Shown here: positions 1 through 7,500 of the stretch, piece by piece
How the letters are laid out: every line of letters starts with the position of its first letter
How positions within the stretch are numbered: the stretch's first letter is position 1
Virus record (IMG/VR): IMGVR_UViG_3300046001_005823
Coordinates: 1-33,221 of that record
DNA from: a virus
Direction: 5' to 3' (one strand)
DNA: 33,221 nt
Notes under the pieces: model-generated
Told to the model about the DNA's origin: nothing
Seen by the model: the letters and a program-made list of their open reading frames with translations, nothing else
The model's database searches: none
Program-made: the position numbers and the translations under genes

Positions 1-781
1 GAGACATAGAATCGTTCCAGCCCAAATCCCATACGGCATGCACTTTTAAGCGTGGATCATATGGTATCGGTCTAATCCGCTCCTCAACAACTGCCGCCTG
101 TACCTCTCTGGCATAGATAGCGCCAACCACTGCCGCTCTGCACTTACCTTCCCAAATCGTATCGTAATCGTCTGGCGATGCTGCTTGGCAATGCAGCCGT
201 TCATCTTCCAGCACTTGCGGAAACCACGGGTTGTCCGAGTAATTGACCTGCTGCGTGATGCAGTTCTCGGGTGGATTCTCAACAAACCGCTTCCAGCATT
301 CGTCAGTGTCCAGCTCTGGGTTAAACGACACCCAAATCTCTGAGCCAGGCTTGCGAATCGTTGGCGTCAGAATGTCCCACGACTTCTTGCTGACCGTCTG
401 GGCTTCTTCAATCCAAACTCGATCAAACCCTTCCATCGATTTGACGCTTTCGACGGTGTGGCTGGCCAACCCAGAAAACGCGATCAGCGTGCCATTGGCG
501 CCGCGAATCTCTGTCTCAAGGGACTGATAGAAAGCGCCAAGCCCCAGCGCCTGAATCTGATCGTCCAGCAGTCGTTTTACCGACTCCTTGATGGACTTCT
601 GCACCTCACGACCGCACAAGATGCGCAGTGGTCGATTGCTTCCCTCAACCAGTAGCGCCCGAGCAAACGCCCAAGACTTACCAGATCCTCGCCCACCGTG
701 CGCCACCTTGTAGCGACACTCAGCGAACAACATCTTCGCCCAGCCTGGGAACTGCTGGATTACCTCATCGCTTGGCAGCAT
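1..781 (-). CDS. terL: Terminase large subunit (PBSX-like), C-terminus cut by window edge
   Basis: This is the ATPase/nuclease motor that cuts and packages phage DNA into the prohead. The 260 residues visible show a Walker A motif GGRGSGKS (residues 29-36), a Walker B-like VWIEEA (122-127) and, near the edge, WDLGWND, the usual first acidic motif of the RNase H-like nuclease domain. The rest of the nuclease lies beyond position 1. The start at 781 overlaps the end of the small-subunit gene by 17 bp, which fits translational coupling. Family assignment is from the motifs and the overall look of the sequence. Confidence is high that it is TerL and moderate for the subfamily. Confidence 0.95.
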   Translation of the reverse strand, partial: MLPSDEVIQQFPGWAKMLFAECRYKVAHGGRGSGKSWAFARALLVEGSNRPLRILCGREVQKSIKESVKRLLDDQIQALGLGAFYQSLETEIRGANGTLIAFSGLASHTVESVKSMEGFDRVWIEEAQTVSKKSWDILTPTIRKPGSEIWVSFNPELDTDECWKRFVENPPENCITQQVNYSDNPWFPQVLEDERLHCQAASPDDYDTIWEGKCRAAVVGAIYAREVQAAVVEERIRPIPYDPRLKVHAVWDLGWNDSMS

Positions 782-1076
782 CGACAAACTCAACGCGGAT
801 GTTACGGATGCCGATCTCGCCGGAAACATTAACGTCCTGCTCCTGCTTCGCCTTGCCGTACCCCCGGTCAATCACATACTGAGCAGCAGACAGGCGAACC
901 TTGTCACCGTCACCGCTCTCCATGATCGTCAGGATCGTTTGCAAGGCAGCCGGTGATTTCAGCTTACAGGCCTCAATTAGCTCAAATTCTTCTGGTGTTT
1001 TCTTGGCACGGCCACCAGGGTTGCCTGATTTTCCCTTGGGAAATGATCCGGCTGTTGGGGGTCTATTCTTAGTCAT
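765..1076 (-). CDS. Small terminase subunit-like protein (DUF5681 type)
   Basis: The 103-residue protein begins with a basic segment containing FPKGKSGNPGGRAKK (about residues 12-26), the hallmark of DUF5681 proteins that sit directly before large terminase genes in many phages. The middle part is helical (EACKLKSPAALQTILTIMES) and could mediate oligomerisation. By position and family it probably recognises the packaging site and recruits the large subunit. It ends inside the start of the terminase large gene. The DNA-recognition role is inferred from family and context, since no classical helix-turn-helix is obvious. Confidence 0.85.
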   Translation of the reverse strand: MTKNRPPTAGSFPKGKSGNPGGRAKKTPEEFELIEACKLKSPAALQTILTIMESGDGDKVRLSAAQYVIDRGYGKAKQEQDVNVSGEIGIRNIRVEFVDAAKR

Positions 1077-1095
1077 AGGCTGCTCTGGGCTGCAC

Positions 1096-1251
1096 TCAGC
1101 CTAACGACCCAGTCCGCACATAGCGCGCCACCCGCAGCATCGCTTGGCTCATCTCGATAAACTTGGCCGTCATGTAAGGTTCGCGCCAAGCGCCCATCTG
1201 CTCCCACTGTAAGCAGTCAGCAATCAACCGATGCGCAGTCGCTTTGATCAT
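1096..1251 (-). CDS. Small hypothetical protein, 51 aa
   Basis: This short ORF starts at an ATG that overlaps the stop codon of the preceding gene (TAATG) and reads MIKATAHRLIADCLQWEQMG onward to ...VARYVRTGSLG. It fills the gap between the 76-residue gene and the DUF5681 gene, with 19 bp between its stop and the next start. The coupled start, the lack of any other gene in the gap and a protein-like composition (amphipathic helix rich in Ala, Met and aromatic residues) support it. No family is recognised. It sits in the late operon just ahead of the terminase. Confidence 0.6.
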   Translation of the reverse strand: MIKATAHRLIADCLQWEQMGAWREPYMTAKFIEMSQAMLRVARYVRTGSLG

Positions 1252-1481
1252 TACATGCCCCTCTGACCCATCTGGGGCTTCGCTGGCGCCATGCGTTGTG
1301 GTGGCTCCATGCCTTCAGTCGCGGCACCGAAAGCAGAGGCCTCATCGGCATCAGGTTGGCCAGCCAATGACTCAATCACCGAACAGACCTCCTCGGCATT
1401 CTGAAACGGCACTGGCTCTGCGCCGTCAATGGCAATCGTACCTGCGCCGCCCTGTTCGATTTCGATAATTAGCTGGGTCAT
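1251..1481 (-). CDS. Hypothetical late-operon protein, 76 aa
   Basis: This is the first gene after the promoter/terminator cassette at 1503-1579. The start is preceded by CGGAAAACACC, a reasonable ribosome binding site. The protein begins MTQLIIEIEQGGAGTIAIDG and has a beta-rich N-terminal half, then a Met-, Pro- and Gln-rich low-complexity tail (PPQRMAPAKPQMGQRGM). I do not recognise a family. Its place as first gene of the late unit, ahead of the terminase subunits, suggests a packaging or morphogenesis accessory, but this is only positional. Confidence 0.6.
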   Translation of the reverse strand: MTQLIIEIEQGGAGTIAIDGAEPVPFQNAEEVCSVIESLAGQPDADEASAFGAATEGMEPPQRMAPAKPQMGQRGM

Positions 1482-1502
1482 GGTGTTTTCCGGTTCGTGA
1501 AC

Positions 1503-1537
1503 GTAAAAAATCCGCCCTTGAAACTCTGGACGGATTT
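1503..1537 (-). terminator. Rho-independent terminator just downstream of a late promoter (tR'-like)
   Basis: Reading the minus strand, a 10-bp stem (AAATCCGTCC with GGGCGGATTT, one G-T pair) with a 10-nt loop is followed by a run of T residues. It lies only a few bases after the predicted start of the promoter at 1549-1579. Without antitermination, transcripts from that promoter would be about 40 nt long. It could equally end transcription from the upstream gene. Confidence 0.7.
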
Positions 1538-1542
1538 ATCTG
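1529..1542 (-). repeat. 14-nt motif CAGATAAATCCGTC, copy 1
   Basis: The motif is repeated exactly at 32349-32362. In both places it lies 7 nt after a -10-like hexamer (TAATAT here, TAGAAT there) and immediately before a terminator hairpin on the minus strand. I found no other copy in the window. It contains AGATAAAT, which resembles the -10-like pause element found just after the start site of lambdoid late promoters. Confidence 0.6.
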
Positions 1543-1548
1543 GGAGAG

Positions 1549-1579
1549 ATATTAACACGAACTATTATTTTTGTGTCAA
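1549..1579 (-). promoter_or_regulatory. Predicted leftward late promoter
   Basis: On the minus strand a perfect -35 box TTGACA (1574-1579) is followed after 17 bp by GTTAAT (1551-1556), or after 19 bp by TAATAT (1549-1554). The predicted start site is near 1542-1545. It lies between a candidate late regulator gene (1600-1962) and the terminase genes. The -35 is consensus but the -10 is weak. Confidence 0.6.
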
Positions 1580-1599
1580 CGATTGTTTTTCGCTATCTT

Positions 1600-1962
1600 T
1601 CACCTCGGCACCCCCGCACTCAAAGCCGCTCGTAACACCCTTGCGCGGCCCTCGGTTAGCATCCAGGCTGCGTCCTGCGGTCTACACCTCACCACAGCGC
1701 AGAACGCGATAGAGCGCTCTACAACGCTACGCATGGCAGGAGACATATCCCCAAGGCACTTATCGATAGCGACCCGCAAGGCCACGTCGCACTCATCTTG
1801 CAGATCATCCCATCCATTGTCGTCATTCACCACACCCCCGGTCGATAGTCCTGCGGCTGTTGCCGGGAACCACAACTCGTGCCGAATAAAGGCACCGTCA
1901 CCCTGCCCTGACGCCCACACTTCAAGCGCGTAATCGATGATAGCGTTATCGTCTCGGTTCAA
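1600..1962 (-). CDS. Hypothetical protein, candidate late-gene regulator (Q-like by position), 120 aa
   Basis: I do not recognise the family. The protein is acidic at the N-terminus and has a helical C-terminal part (SPAMRSVVERSIAFCAVVRC, then RPQDAAWMLTEGRARVLRAA) that could hold a helix-turn-helix. The start is a TTG at 1962 overlapping the previous stop (TTGA), with AAAGGA about 9 nt upstream. It is the last gene before a strong promoter that is followed at once by a terminator and then the packaging genes. That is the order of the lambda Q gene, pR' and tR'. A late antiterminator or activator role is therefore inferred from position only. Confidence 0.55.
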   Translation of the reverse strand: MNRDDNAIIDYALEVWASGQGDGAFIRHELWFPATAAGLSTGGVVNDDNGWDDLQDECDVALRVAIDKCLGDMSPAMRSVVERSIAFCAVVRCRPQDAAWMLTEGRARVLRAALSAGVPR

Positions 1963-2153
1963 TTCAATGTCCTTTCACAATCGCTCTCAGTTGCGTTTTC
2001 ATCATCTTCCTCAAGGAATGTGTCGAGGATCGACTCACACAGCGCGTGCGCCTCGTTTGTGAGGCTTTGCGGGTACGCTGCGAGGCATATCTCAATCAGC
2101 GAATCGACCTCATCGCCGGAAAGGGAGAATTTCAAGCTGGATTTGATTTTCAT
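1959..2153 (-). CDS. Small hypothetical acidic protein, 64 aa
   Basis: I place the start at the ATG at 2153. It overlaps the upstream stop as ATGA and is preceded by AAAGGGTAGGACG. A longer ORF beginning at 2204 would overlap the upstream gene by 55 bp without need. The protein reads MKIKSSLKFSLSGDEVDSLI and has an acidic tail (LEEDDENATESD). No family is recognised. It is part of the tightly overlapping leftward operon that links replication genes to late genes. Confidence 0.55.
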   Translation of the reverse strand: MKIKSSLKFSLSGDEVDSLIEICLAAYPQSLTNEAHALCESILDTFLEEDDENATESDCERTLN

Positions 2154-2371
2154 CGTCCTACCCTTTTGCTCATCTTCTGACGGTATTCCCAGTCTTTCAT
2201 ACACTCCGAGTCGCAGAACGCTCTTGAGTCATCTGTTTTCGTCTCACAGTTACGGCAACGACCAGTCTCGAAGGCACTGACGGCGTGGTTTAGCTGGTAC
2301 TGAAATTCCGAGATGCGGTTCGCGAGTTCAGCGTCGCGGCGGTCGTTGGCGATGTCGATTTCATCACTCAT
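2150..2371 (-). CDS. TraR/DksA-like small zinc-finger protein, 73 aa
   Basis: The N-terminus MSDEIDIANDRRDAELAN resembles the start of TraR/DksA-type proteins encoded by plasmids and phages, which bind RNA polymerase in its secondary channel. Four cysteines follow, as CRNC (39, 42) and CDSEC (53, 57), giving a compact zinc site. The spacing is shorter than the usual DksA finger and also fits small zinc-ribbon families. It starts inside the stop of the helicase gene (ATGA). A transcription-modulating role is plausible from the family resemblance but not certain. Confidence 0.6.
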   Translation of the reverse strand: MSDEIDIANDRRDAELANRISEFQYQLNHAVSAFETGRCRNCETKTDDSRAFCDSECMKDWEYRQKMSKRVGR

Positions 2372-3642
2372 GCTTTAGTCCTTTCCAAAATAATGTCCTG
2401 AAGATTCTTTTTTCCGGCCAGCACGTCCATGACAAGCTCATCCAGCGTGCCGGCTGCGATCAAGTGGTGAATGACTACGGGTTTCAGCCTGCCCTGCCGG
2501 TGCAGCCGTGCGTTGGCCTGCTGATACTGTTCGAGGCTGTAGGTCGGGCCGAACCAGACCACGCCATCGCCGTGCGCCTGCAGATTGAGGCCATGCCCGG
2601 CGCTTGCTGGGTGCGCCAGGGCCATGCGCTGCTTGCCGGCGTTCCACTTTTCAACGTCAAGGGCTTCTGCTTGGGGGAACCGGGCCATGATCCGGTCGCG
2701 ATCGTGCTGAAAGCCGTAAAAGACCAGGATGTCGCCCTCGATCTCGGCCAGCGCTTCCAGCTTCGCGTCATGGACTTCGTGCGTACCTCGGGTCTCGTCA
2801 TACACACAGCCGTTGGCAAACTGCTGGAGCTTCCCGCACAGCACCGCGGCGTTCGCTGCCGTTACCGCGTCCCCGTCGAGGCGCATGAACAGGTCGCGCT
2901 CAAAGCGGCGATAGTGCTCAAGGGGCACCCCGACACGAATTGTGTTGTCGATTCGCTCAGGTAGCTGCAGATAATCCTCTGACGACATGCTGACCATGAC
3001 GTCCTTGACCAGGTCCATGATCTCCTCGAAAGCGCCCGCCCTTGGCTTCCAAGTGAAGATCCGGTCGCGGCTGCGCTTGTCGGGCTCCAGAAAGCGCGAC
3101 TGGAACGCCGTGTAGGTCTTCCCAAGGCGCTCGCCACCGTCGCACAGGCCAACCAGTGGGAACAGCTGCTCGACGCCATTAGGTGCCGGCGTGGCGGTCA
3201 GCAGCACCAACCGTTTCGCTGCTTTGCCCATCTTGCGCGCCAGCTTGAACCGATCAGTGCCACGGCGCGGCGGGCAGTCATCGAAAACCAACATCTCAGG
3301 GGCCAGCTTTGCAGCGATCCACGGCAACAGCTCCTTGCCTATGGTGAAGATGTCGGCGCCCAAGGCCAGCTTTGCCTCGCGTTCCTTCGGCGTGCCGTCC
3401 AGGCTGACCACCGACAGGTGCGGTGCCCACTTCTCCACCTCGGTCGGCCAGACATGCTTGGCCACGCGCTGGGGGGCAATCACCAGGACCGGCGGAGCCA
3501 GGTCGCCCAGCATGATCAGCTCGGAAATCGCGGTCAGCGTAGTCGCTGTCTTACCGAGGCCAAGGTCAAGCGCCAGGATGGACTTCGGCACGTCGTGCAG
3601 GATGTTCGCAGCGCGGCGCTGATAGGCGTGCAAGGTCAGCAT
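2368..3642 (-). CDS. SNF2-like DEAD/DEAH-box helicase, 424 aa
   Basis: This is a superfamily 2 helicase or translocase of the SNF2-like kind common in phage replication modules. Visible motifs are the Q-like N-terminus (LHAYQRRAANIL), Walker A DLGLGKT (26-32), motif Ia (VLVIAPQRV), motif II region LVFDDCPP (118-125), motif III LTATPAPNG (148-156) and motif VI QANARLHRQGR (about 377-387). Motif II reads Asp-Asp-Cys-Pro where family members usually have Asp-Glu-x-x, an odd but conservative change at the catalytic acid. The start overlaps the end of the VRR-NUC gene (ATGCTGA). It probably helps remodel replication forks or recombination intermediates with the neighbouring nuclease and primase. 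Confidence 0.9.
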   Translation of the reverse strand: MLTLHAYQRRAANILHDVPKSILALDLGLGKTATTLTAISELIMLGDLAPPVLVIAPQRVAKHVWPTEVEKWAPHLSVVSLDGTPKEREAKLALGADIFTIGKELLPWIAAKLAPEMLVFDDCPPRRGTDRFKLARKMGKAAKRLVLLTATPAPNGVEQLFPLVGLCDGGERLGKTYTAFQSRFLEPDKRSRDRIFTWKPRAGAFEEIMDLVKDVMVSMSSEDYLQLPERIDNTIRVGVPLEHYRRFERDLFMRLDGDAVTAANAAVLCGKLQQFANGCVYDETRGTHEVHDAKLEALAEIEGDILVFYGFQHDRDRIMARFPQAEALDVEKWNAGKQRMALAHPASAGHGLNLQAHGDGVVWFGPTYSLEQYQQANARLHRQGRLKPVVIHHLIAAGTLDELVMDVLAGKKNLQDIILERTKA

Positions 3643-3893
3643 GGGAAGTCCGCCTCCTGGCTGACCACCCGGGCGTCGTGCCCCAACGCGATCAGGGTGT
3701 CGATGCGGTGCTGCTGCAACGGGGATACCCTCCCGCTACCATCCGGGTTTTTCAACTCCACCCAAATGATTTTCCCACCAGGGAGAACGACAGCCCGATC
3801 CGGCCAACCACTGTGCCCGACTTTGACGCACGCACCGCCGAGGGCTTCAACGTGCGATTTGAGCTTGCGCTCCAGCTTGGACTCACCGGGCAT
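3636..3893 (-). CDS. VRR-NUC domain nuclease, 85 aa
   Basis: This is a small stand-alone VRR-NUC (PD-(D/E)XK fold) nuclease. It shows the expected order: ESKLERKLKSHVEALGG, then SGWPDRAVVLPGG with the catalytic Asp32, then IIWVELKNP with Glu46 and Lys48, then SPLQQHRIDTL. I choose the ATG at 3893 because the domain begins there and a GGGGGTCGG tract precedes it. The open frame continues upstream through the GGGACC repeat region, giving a longer version that looks like low-complexity read-through. These nucleases commonly neighbour SNF2-like helicases and primases in phages, as here, and probably act on branched DNA. Confidence 0.88.
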   Translation of the reverse strand: MPGESKLERKLKSHVEALGGACVKVGHSGWPDRAVVLPGGKIIWVELKNPDGSGRVSPLQQHRIDTLIALGHDARVVSQEADFPC

Positions 3894-3916
3894 GTCCGAC
3901 CCCCACTTGGCCGTTG

Positions 3917-4197
3917 AAAGGTCCCAGGGTCCCGAATAAACCCCCGAAACGGCGTATACAGAAAAATATTTTTTTATCCCCTTTTTTCCCTGTTTTTTCT
4001 TCTTCTCCTGTATTAGTCCAGTATTTGGGACCTTTTGGGACCTTGTTGAAAACAAAGGAAAATATTGAGTCCCAAGACAAACAAGGTCCCAAGTTATTTG
4101 GGACTTTTTCTAGGGCGCTCATTTCAGGAACCCTTCGTCAAAGCATGCGGTTTCCAGAAGGTCCCGAATAGAATTTGTCGGCGTGTCACTTGGGACC
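3917..4197. repeat. Iterated GGGAC(C/T) words with AT-rich asymmetric tract: candidate replication origin
   Basis: Nine copies of GGGAC(C/T), in either orientation, occur in 280 bp: near 3920, 3928, 4027, 4037, 4067, 4085, 4099, 4160 and 4191. Two at 4024-4044 form a 10-bp tandem repeat, and GGTCCCGAATA occurs at both 3928 and 4160. Several have the wider form CTTGGGACCTT. Between the first and second cluster (about 3960-4020) lies a T- and C-rich tract on the plus strand. The block covers the 3' end of the primase-helicase gene and the gap before the nuclease gene. Repeats plus an easily melted tract next to replication genes suggest an iteron-type origin. This is inference; an RNA-level or regulatory role is possible. 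Confidence 0.5.
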
Positions 4198-6866
4198 CCC
4201 CGCGTCCAGACCCTATGCGCCCCACTTTTCCACTTGATTTGGCCGTAAAAAGAGAACCCCATATTCTGCAAAACGCTATGGACGGTCTTTGTATAAACGT
4301 CTTTTCCGGTGAGGTTGTGCAGCGCAGCAGTGAAGCAACGGGACGAAATTGCGTTCTTGGATATCCCCTCTCCGCCGTTCTCGATCAGTTCTTCCGCAGC
4401 GATTGAGATGTCCGACTTGGCCAGTTCAATCGTCACTTTCTTTGCTTCGGTCATCGGTGCCTGGCCATCGGCCTGAAACTCCGGGTGCATCGGAACCTCC
4501 ATGAGCCACTTACGCATTGCACCTGCGAACTGTTCGATCGCCCCGAACAGCGCCATGAAATACCCTGACTCGGCAAGCTCAACGGCCTCCTCGGCCGACA
4601 TGGCGGAGTGCAGAACAAAGTACCTGCGGTCGCCCTTCTCCAGCGCCAGCCCGTCGATGTAGTTCGACAGCGCCATATAGTTGGTGACGTTGATCGCCCG
4701 ATATGGGTCACGCCCCTTGGCGTGCACGTCGATGATCGCGTTGGTGATGAACTGCTTCAGCTTGTTCATCACGTCATGCGCGTTGTGGTTGTGCAGCTTG
4801 ACCTCTTCAAGGCAACGCACGGCCACGCCAACGGCCCAGGCAGTGAAATCTGAGCTGCAGACGGTCGTGGCATCAAGCGGAGCCACGTTGTCCCCGCCCA
4901 TGCACATGCCCAGAAGGTTAAGGAAGAAAGATTTCCCGACACCCTGCGCGCCATAGATGAATGGCGCCCAGCGGATCTTCTTGCCCGGGTGTCTGACGTT
5001 ATGGGCGAGCCATGAGATAAACAGGTCGCGCTCCCGTTGAACTGGGAACAGACGTACCAGATGGTTGAGCACCACGCCCACGGCGCCCTCCTCCTCATCT
5101 GTCAGGATTGGCGGCAGGGCGGGCACTTCGCGGTCTGAGTAGCTATTGGCCCACTTGACCCCAAGCATTTCAAACACACGGGCAGCGCCCGGCATGTAAC
5201 CAATGCCTGCCACGGTCTCGATGTTCCAGACATCCTTGGCGAAGGTTGAAGCAGCCGGCGTGTTGCCGTTCTCGTCCACATACCGACCCATGAACCTATC
5301 ATGGACCATATTGAAACCGGTGATCGATACTGACTCGCCACTGTCCATGTTGAAGAAGCGGTCCTTGTCAGTGCAAAAGACCCACGGCCGTATCCAAGCG
5401 GGCGCGGCAGCTGCTTCGACCACGGTGCCCGGGGCTGGGCGCTCACGCTGGACCAGCCTGCGCGCATCCTTGATGCCGAGCTTTGTACCGGTCAGCGCCA
5501 GCCACTTTTTCTGGACTTCCCCGACGAGAACCTCGCGGTCGAGGTCGGGCAAGTCAGAGCTCTGGACGTCAGCCAGAACGTCCTCACGGAGATCCAGCTC
5601 GCTTGCCGCTGCACGGATACGCCCCGCCAAAGCCTCGCGCAGGGCGAGCGTGTCTGTTGCAACCTCGCGCAGGGCACCTTTGATCTCAGGCAGCTCTTCA
5701 ACGAAAGCCGCCATTGCCCGGTGAGACGGCAGCTCATGGATTGAGAGCAACGCCTTCTCGGCAAGAGTCAGACCCTTGTCGAGATGACCAAATTTATAAA
5801 CCCGAACCAGATCCCACTTGTTAGCAGCCCGGTTGTCGAAAGGGTCTGAGTCATGGGAGTTAAAAATGCCCTGACGGTTATCGGTGACTGTCGCACCCTC
5901 GCGAGCCCCGCTACTACTCTGCAAGAAATTCAGGCGGGTATCGGTGACGAACTCAAAAACATCAGGGAGCCAGGTATCAATGACGTCCTCGATTTCAAAG
6001 GTCCGGTGAAACAGCCCGATCAGCCCCTCTTTTTCGGAGGGGTCCGCTATGTCTTGTCGGGCCTTGCGCTCGCGCCTTGCTGATTGGAGCATGTCGTCGG
6101 TGATGACAAGATCCGCCTCGTCATCGAGCCAGCCGCGGTACAGCCCGCTACGCACTGGCACCGGGTCTTTCACGCCATTGATGAATACCGGGGCCGCGGT
6201 GTAGTTCGGCTGCACGGACTCGAAGACGCAGTCATCAATCTCGATCTTGTTGCTGGCGACCCAGAGGATCAATTCGTCCCCGGTGTATGGTGCCTTCAAC
6301 CAGAACCAAACGTGCGCCTTGAGCGTACCGATGGCGTCAGGGTGCCCGGCCGAGCTGGACAGCTGCCAATGGTATGAGACCCCCTGGAAGCATGCCGGCA
6401 GGTGCCGCGCCACATACTGGTCAATAGCGGCTTCCGGGTTCTTGACCGGATCAACACCTTTCGGGTGAAACCCGTCAATGTCGAGCATGAAATAGTGCAG
6501 CTTGCGATCCGGGAACAGCTCCAACCGGCGTAGCGTATAGCCTGCCTTCGGTGGTTCGCAGTTCTTTTTCTTCGCTTTACGGTCCTGTTCCAGCAAGCGT
6601 GGGATTATCTCCGCCGCGGCTTCCCAGCCAACGAACTTGCCGCGGATAACGCAGGAGGTTGTTTCATCCTGCAGCTCCGTGAGCAGCGTCGAAAGCCCGA
6701 AAATATCGGAGACAGCAACCTCGCGATAGGATATTTGGCGTGCCTTCTCGTACCCCCGCGGCTTCCCTGTTGCACTATCCCAGACTTTCGTCAAACGAAG
6801 ACCGATACTACTGACAACGGTTAGCTCATCACCGGTAGCAAGCACCGGTTTTTTAATGGCGCTCAT
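4119..6866 (-). CDS. Primase / superfamily 3 helicase (DUF5906-like, VapE/D5 type), 915 aa
   Basis: This is a fused primase-helicase for phage replication. The N-terminal third has primase-type acidic and His motifs (FMLDIDG at 127-132, KAHVWFWL at 183-190). The C-terminal half has an SF3 helicase core: Walker A YGAQGVGKSF (about 637-646), Walker B CLEEVK (about 683-688) and sensor region YMALSNY (about 728-734). A winged-helix-like tail may follow. The start overlaps the upstream stop as ATGA. It is the largest gene of the leftward early arm, and its last codons run into the GGGACC repeat block, a natural place for an origin this enzyme might use. The helicase call is firm. The primase call rests on the motif pattern. 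Confidence 0.88.
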   Translation of the reverse strand: MSAIKKPVLATGDELTVVSSIGLRLTKVWDSATGKPRGYEKARQISYREVAVSDIFGLSTLLTELQDETTSCVIRGKFVGWEAAAEIIPRLLEQDRKAKKKNCEPPKAGYTLRRLELFPDRKLHYFMLDIDGFHPKGVDPVKNPEAAIDQYVARHLPACFQGVSYHWQLSSSAGHPDAIGTLKAHVWFWLKAPYTGDELILWVASNKIEIDDCVFESVQPNYTAAPVFINGVKDPVPVRSGLYRGWLDDEADLVITDDMLQSARRERKARQDIADPSEKEGLIGLFHRTFEIEDVIDTWLPDVFEFVTDTRLNFLQSSSGAREGATVTDNRQGIFNSHDSDPFDNRAANKWDLVRVYKFGHLDKGLTLAEKALLSIHELPSHRAMAAFVEELPEIKGALREVATDTLALREALAGRIRAAASELDLREDVLADVQSSDLPDLDREVLVGEVQKKWLALTGTKLGIKDARRLVQRERPAPGTVVEAAAAPAWIRPWVFCTDKDRFFNMDSGESVSITGFNMVHDRFMGRYVDENGNTPAASTFAKDVWNIETVAGIGYMPGAARVFEMLGVKWANSYSDREVPALPPILTDEEEGAVGVVLNHLVRLFPVQRERDLFISWLAHNVRHPGKKIRWAPFIYGAQGVGKSFFLNLLGMCMGGDNVAPLDATTVCSSDFTAWAVGVAVRCLEEVKLHNHNAHDVMNKLKQFITNAIIDVHAKGRDPYRAINVTNYMALSNYIDGLALEKGDRRYFVLHSAMSAEEAVELAESGYFMALFGAIEQFAGAMRKWLMEVPMHPEFQADGQAPMTEAKKVTIELAKSDISIAAEELIENGGEGISKNAISSRCFTAALHNLTGKDVYTKTVHSVLQNMGFSFYGQIKWKSGAHRVWTRGVPSDTPTNSIRDLLETACFDEGFLK

Positions 6867-7477
6867 CCCCGGCCGTCCTTCCCAAACCGTGCTTGTTTAG
6901 CTTTATCCGATGCAAACTCAAGGGCGTCATCCAGCCCGAAATATGTAGTCGGTGTGAAATAGTTTTCGTGCTCGTCCCACCAAGGACGGCCCTTACTTGA
7001 CCAGAGTGCCCACCCAAAGCGGTTGGGTGCCAGGGCGTCGGAAGACACGGAGTAAGGACGCACCGGAGTGGCAACCCTGCCCGTTTCTCCAGATTCCAAA
7101 GGCCAGGTTTCCGCCCCGTCAGCATCAACCCACTTGATGAGATCCTTTGGCGTGCAGTACATGCGTGGTTCAGGCATTCCGTCGAGAACCAGCAGCCCCA
7201 GCGCAGAATCGAACGCCAGCAACTTTTTCCATTCGTCCTGCGAAATGCCCTTCAGGTCGCCCTTGACCTCGAACCACCATTTTTCTTCTTCGCCTTTTCG
7301 CTGCCCGGGGTAAGTGACCCTAAAGTCAGGCAAGTACCAGCCTGCTTCGCCAAGATCGAACCCTTCCGGCTCGTACTCCCACGCCAGACCGAGCGCGTCG
7401 AAGAAGACTGCCCAGCGGGCCTCTAAGCGACTCCGAAATCGGTAGCCCTTGTACCTAGTCTCAATTGCTTTGATCAT
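6863..7477 (-). CDS. PD-(D/E)XK-type hypothetical nuclease, 204 aa
   Basis: The N-terminal half carries a restriction-enzyme-like signature: SRLEARWAVFFDALG (Glu19), WYLPDF (Asp51) and WWFEVKG (Glu70, Lys72). This is a common phage family of unknown target, related in fold to TnsA-type nucleases. I prefer the ATG at 7477, which has GGAG 9 nt upstream. An ATG at 7495 also has GGGAG 9 nt upstream, but that site lies in the 3' arm of the hairpin at 7501-7537. The C-terminal half is not recognisable. It leads the replication genes of the leftward operon and ends in an ATGA overlap with the primase-helicase. Confidence 0.75.
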   Translation of the reverse strand: MIKAIETRYKGYRFRSRLEARWAVFFDALGLAWEYEPEGFDLGEAGWYLPDFRVTYPGQRKGEEEKWWFEVKGDLKGISQDEWKKLLAFDSALGLLVLDGMPEPRMYCTPKDLIKWVDADGAETWPLESGETGRVATPVRPYSVSSDALAPNRFGWALWSSKGRPWWDEHENYFTPTTYFGLDDALEFASDKAKQARFGKDGRG

Positions 7478-7500
7478 GCTAAAATGCTCCTGCATTTAAG

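Noticed and set aside
2464-2964. Long plus-strand ORF opposite the SNF2-like helicase
   Set aside because: It is an antisense shadow of a gene with clear helicase motifs. The same applies to other opposite-strand frames over the primase, DUF2800, PolA and giant genes.
3636-4055. VRR-NUC gene starting at 4055, and the overlapping frame 3883-4122
   Set aside because: The extra N-terminal residues are Lys- and Gly-rich translations of the repeat and purine tract. The conserved domain starts at 3893.
3917-4197. CRISPR array
   Set aside because: The repeated word is about 6-11 bp, occurs in both orientations at irregular spacing and partly lies in coding sequence. There are no regular spacers.
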